Part shown: positions 31,458-33,960 of the stretch, piece by piece
How positions within the stretch are numbered: the stretch's first letter is position 1
How the letters are laid out: the number at the start of each line of letters is the position of its first letter
Source of the DNA: JAVWMQ01 sp036637375
GTDB lineage: Bacteria > Bacillota > Clostridia > Peptostreptococcales > Anaerovoracaceae
Direction: 5' to 3'
NCBI GenBank assembly: GCA_036637375.1
Contig: JAVWMQ010000018.1
Coordinates: 1 to 33,960, forward strand
DNA: 33,960 nucleotides
Translations under genes and position numbers: made by a program
Notes under the pieces: generated by a model
Told to the model about the DNA's origin: nothing
What the model saw: the letters and a program-made list of their open reading frames with translations, nothing else
Databases searched by the model: none

Positions 31458-32591
31458 ATGAATTTTACAAAAGAACATGAGCTAGTTCGTAAACTTGCTA
31501 GAGAGTTTGCAGAAACAGAATTAAAAACATTAGCAGAGGAAATTGACAAGACTAATGAATTCCCACAGGACGTACTTAAAAAGATGTTTGATGCTGGATT
31601 TATGGGTATCAAAATGCCAGTTGAGTTTGGTGGTGCAGGTGCAGACTACAAAGCATACGCAATCGTAATGGAAGAATTTGCAAGAGTATGTGCTGTAGCA
31701 GCTATCTACATTTCAAGTGTTAACTCACTAAACTCAGCACCTATCTTAAACGATGGTACTGACGAACAGAAAGAAAAATTCCTAAGACCAATGATCTCAG
31801 GTGACAAATTCTTCTGTTTCGCTTTAACAGAACCAGGTGCTGGATCTGACGCTGCTTCACTTTTAACTACTGCAGTTGAAGATGGTGATGATTATATCCT
31901 AAACGGAAGAAAATGTTTCATCACAGCAGCTCCATTCTCAGACTACATGATCGTGTTTGCTAAGACAGCTCCAAAACTAGGAGTTAAAGGTATCACAACT
32001 TTTGTTGTTGATTCTCATGCAGAAGGCGTATCATTTGGTAAAGCTGAAGAAAAAATGGGAATTAAAGGTTGCGCTACAAGTGATATCGTTCTTGAAAACG
32101 TTAGAGTACCAAAAGCAAATATTCTTGGTAACATCAACGAAGGATTTACTAATGCAATGAAAACTCTAAAAGTTGGTAGACTAGGTATCGCTGCTCAGGC
32201 ATTAGGTATTGCAACAGGTGCTATGGAAGAAGCTGTTTCTTACGTAAAAGCAAGAAAACAGTTTGGAAAGAAAATTTCTCAGTTCCAGAACACTCAGTTC
32301 ACAATTGCTGAAATGCACACTAAACTAACAGCTATGCAGCACTTAGTATATGATGCTGCAGACAGAATGGACAAAGGGCTTCCTGCTGACCAGGCTGCTT
32401 CAATGGCAAAATTATATACTGCTGAAGAAGGAAAATGGATTGTAGACAGAGCACTTCAGTTCCATGGTGGATATGGATACATTAAAGAATATCCAATTGA
32501 AAGAATGTACAGAGATATCAGAATTTGTTCTCTATATGAAGGAACTTCTGAAGTACAGAAAATGGTTATTGCTGGACCAATTCTAAAATAA
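31458..32591 (+). CDS. acdB: Acyl-CoA dehydrogenase of the reductive Stickland pathway (AcdB type)
   Basis: A 377-residue FAD enzyme that reduces the 2-enoyl-CoA to the saturated acyl-CoA. Signatures are FCFALTEPGAGSDAASLLTT (FAD/substrate loop, about 123-142), ARKQFGKKISQFQNTQF, LQFHGGYGYIKEYPIERMYR and the catalytic base Glu361 in CSLYEGTSEVQ. It follows hadC by 28 bases with AAGGAGG. In the clostridial had and fld clusters this gene is followed by etfB and etfA, whose products bifurcate electrons from NADH to the enoyl-CoA and ferredoxin; here no etf gene follows within the window. It closes the hadAIBC run. Confidence 0.94.
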   Translation: MNFTKEHELVRKLAREFAETELKTLAEEIDKTNEFPQDVLKKMFDAGFMGIKMPVEFGGAGADYKAYAIVMEEFARVCAVAAIYISSVNSLNSAPILNDGTDEQKEKFLRPMISGDKFFCFALTEPGAGSDAASLLTTAVEDGDDYILNGRKCFITAAPFSDYMIVFAKTAPKLGVKGITTFVVDSHAEGVSFGKAEEKMGIKGCATSDIVLENVRVPKANILGNINEGFTNAMKTLKVGRLGIAAQALGIATGAMEEAVSYVKARKQFGKKISQFQNTQFTIAEMHTKLTAMQHLVYDAADRMDKGLPADQAASMAKLYTAEEGKWIVDRALQFHGGYGYIKEYPIERMYRDIRICSLYEGTSEVQKMVIAGPILK

Positions 32592-32681
32592 ATATTAAAT
32601 ATTATCTAGTTAAAATATTGTTAATAAACAATAAATAATATACAAAATTGTTATTATTTTGCTATTTTAAGGAGGATGAAA
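32592..32681. other. AT-rich spacer before the hydroxyacid dehydrogenase gene
   Basis: Ninety bases with ATTGTT-AATA-AACAAT (32617-32632) as a perfect 6-bp inverted repeat and a second ATTGTT at 32647-32652. No terminator is visible, so read-through from acdB is likely; the repeat could be a regulator site or a processing point. Confidence 0.35.
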
Positions 32682-33665
32682 ATGGCTAAAATTAAGTGCA
32701 CATTACCACCGGCGTTCGTTAAACGTTTTGGAGATGTAAAACCAGAAGGAATGGACTTTGAGTTCATTAACTACCCTTGCTCAGATGAAGAATTAGTTGA
32801 ACAGTGTAAGGATGCAGACATTATTTTCTGTGGACCTGTAGATCCAATTTCAGGAGATGTTGTTAAACAGCTTCCTAACTTAAAACTAATCCATTCACTT
32901 GGAGTTGGTTTTGATAAAATTGACCTAGAAGTTACAAAAGAACGTGGCGTATATGTTTGTAATAACAGAGCAGTAAATGCTCTAGCTGTTGCTGAACATG
33001 CTGTAGGTATGATGATGGCAAGCCTTAAGAAAACAGCTTACTATGATTCAAAGGTTAAATCAGATAAAACTGGATACCTTACATACAAAAACAAAGGTGG
33101 ACGTGAACTTGGAGCAAGAACTGTAGGACTTATTGGATTAGGTGCTATTGGACATGCTGCTGTTAAAATGTTAAGTTCTTTCGGATGCAAAATTCTATAT
33201 ACAGATGTAGTTAGAGCTGATGAAGCATTTGAAAAAGAATGGAACTTAACTTATGTTGATCATGAAACTCTATACAAAGAATGTGACATTTTATCATATC
33301 ATGTTCCAGTATTAGACTCTACAAGAGGAATGATCAATAAAGAAAATATTGCTAAGATGAAACAGGATGTTATTCTTGTAAATGTTTCTAGAGGAGAAAT
33401 CGTAAATGATGAAGATCTTAAAGAAGCATTAGAAGCTGGAAAGGTTATTGCGGCTCTTGACGTAGTTGCTCCAGAACCAGGAACTCCAGAAGATGACCAC
33501 ATCCTATTCCACTTAAATGAAGAAGGAAATTCAAGACTAACTTTAACACCACATATTGCTGGAACAACAGACGAAGCATTCTTTAGAATGTATGAATGGT
33601 CATATGCTGCAATGGTTAAAGTAATGGCTGGAGAAAAACCTAATAACGTTGTAAACGGACTTTAA
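32682..33665 (+). CDS. ldhA: NAD-dependent D-2-hydroxyacid dehydrogenase (LdhA/FldH role)
   Basis: A 327-residue D-isomer-specific 2-hydroxyacid dehydrogenase. The Rossmann motif is GLGAIG (152-157). The catalytic residues are Arg237 (NVSRGEIV), Glu265 (APEPGTP) and His291 (TPHIAGTTDEAF). It would reduce the 2-oxo acid from transamination to the (R)-2-hydroxy acid used by hadA, as LdhA does for 2-oxoisocaproate in C. difficile; the aromatic pathway uses FldH for the same step. An ATG six bases upstream touches the GGAGG site, so 32682 is preferred. No terminator is obvious between acdB and this gene. Confidence 0.88.
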   Translation: MAKIKCTLPPAFVKRFGDVKPEGMDFEFINYPCSDEELVEQCKDADIIFCGPVDPISGDVVKQLPNLKLIHSLGVGFDKIDLEVTKERGVYVCNNRAVNALAVAEHAVGMMMASLKKTAYYDSKVKSDKTGYLTYKNKGGRELGARTVGLIGLGAIGHAAVKMLSSFGCKILYTDVVRADEAFEKEWNLTYVDHETLYKECDILSYHVPVLDSTRGMINKENIAKMKQDVILVNVSRGEIVNDEDLKEALEAGKVIAALDVVAPEPGTPEDDHILFHLNEEGNSRLTLTPHIAGTTDEAFFRMYEWSYAAMVKVMAGEKPNNVVNGL

Positions 33666-33905
33666 AATTAATAATTAAAATATAAGAGAGTAATTGGTAA
33701 GTTCTTATATTAAATGATAATTAAATCAATTAGAATCGTGAATATTCAAATATTTAGTTGCTGTAGCATCGACTACAGGTCGTACCTCTAAATTCGTACA
33801 ATTGAATATGTTGATTCGATTTGATCAAAATAAAAATGTTAAACGGTAAATAACAGTAAAACTATAATTATTATTATTATTATATTTAAGAAATGAGGAA
33901 ATGTT
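33666..33905 (+). promoter_or_regulatory. Leader region with nested hairpin before the aminotransferase gene
   Basis: A weak hairpin (AATATAAGA/TCTTATATT, 33679-33711) may end the ldhA transcript. A long nested fold lies at 33733-33817: GAATC/GATTC, ATATTCAA/TTGAATAT, ATTTAG/CTAAAT and CTGTAG/CTACAG around the loop CATCGA. TTTGATCAAA at 33820-33829 is a further palindrome. A possible promoter (TTAAAC 33839-33844, 18 bases, TATAAT 33863-33868) and an ATT-repeat tract precede the ribosome site GAGG at 33895. No known riboswitch or T-box was recognised. Confidence 0.5.
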
Positions 33906-33960
33906 ATGATTTCAAAAGAAATGTATCAATTAGGTTCTGCACCTTCAATAATTAGAGATA
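33906..33960 (+). CDS. Probable PLP-dependent aminotransferase, first 18 codons (partial)
   Basis: ATG at 33906 follows GAGG by 7 bases. The 18 visible residues (MISKEMYQLGSAPSIIRD) match the start typical of clostridial class I/II aminotransferases, which begin with M-I-S-x-x-M and a short segment ending S-x-I-R-x-(L/I)-F-E-Y-G. Such an enzyme would supply the 2-oxo acid for the dehydrogenase just upstream, which strengthens the guess. The gene runs off the right edge, so no active-site residue can be seen. Confidence 0.6.
   Translation, partial: MISKEMYQLGSAPSIIRD

Noticed and set aside
33866..33884. ATT trinucleotide tract as a possible phase-variation repeat
   Set aside because: About six units in an AT-rich leader, multiples of three and outside a coding region; it is most likely low-complexity sequence, although promoter spacing effects cannot be excluded.
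33666..33905. T-box or other known riboswitch before the aminotransferase gene
   Set aside because: The T-box sequence AGGGTGG and a terminator are absent, and no conserved core of SAM, lysine, glycine or TPP riboswitches was recognised.
1..33960. CRISPR array, prophage or transposase genes
   Set aside because: No regularly spaced direct repeats, integrase, phage structural or transposase reading frames were seen on either strand.

Overview
The window is an AT-rich stretch of chromosome from a low-GC Gram-positive anaerobe. I read it as a member of the Clostridia, probably close to the amino-acid-fermenting Peptostreptococcales. The evidence is the strong GGAGG ribosome sites, a two-iron superoxide reductase, a 2-hydroxyacyl-CoA dehydratase system, an infC gene with an ATT start, and the radC-mreBCD-pbp2-minD and ribD-E-BA-H gene orders. 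The species is not identified. No IS element with a transposase, prophage or CRISPR array is visible.

Layout. 1-6410 is a set of short, mostly single-gene units: the tail of an NhaC-like antiporter, a seven-helix membrane protein with a LuxR DNA-binding domain, an Mrp/Nbp35 Fe-S carrier, a divergent LysR/YeiH pair, a divergent FeoB-associated small protein and DtxR-type regulator with candidate operators between them, panD followed by a 29-residue membrane peptide, and a small membrane protein. 6609-8963 holds tRNA-Arg(UCG), a lysine exporter LysO split into two overlapping genes, lexA with a well-placed SOS box, and desulfoferrodoxin. 8972-10297 is the infC-rpmI-rplT operon behind a strong promoter and an attenuator leader. 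It is followed by a trigger-factor-like lipoprotein. 11673-14033 is nrdR-cmk-DUF1015. 14118-20697 is the cell-shape operon radC-mreB-mreC-mreD-mrdA-minD, with no minC or minE. 20703-24405 is the riboflavin operon under an FMN riboswitch followed by two tandem terminators.

24502-33960 is the metabolic highlight: a GntR/FCD regulator, an acyl-CoA ligase, then a CoA-transferase, dehydratase activator, two dehydratase subunits, an acyl-CoA dehydrogenase and a D-2-hydroxyacid dehydrogenase, with the first codons of a probable PLP aminotransferase at the right edge. Together these give a nearly complete reductive (Stickland) branch: amino acid to 2-oxo acid, to (R)-2-hydroxy acid, to its CoA ester, to the enoyl-CoA, to the saturated acyl-CoA. 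The set resembles the had (leucine) and fld (aromatic amino acid) clusters of clostridia. The substrate cannot be told from sequence alone.

The most unusual observations are an 18-base motif shared by the ligase and CoA-transferase promoters (part of a perfect inverted repeat overlapping the predicted -35 at hadA), an undescribed nested hairpin in the leader before the aminotransferase, the absence of etfBA next to the acyl-CoA dehydrogenase, and a MinD without partner genes or the usual C-terminal membrane helix.
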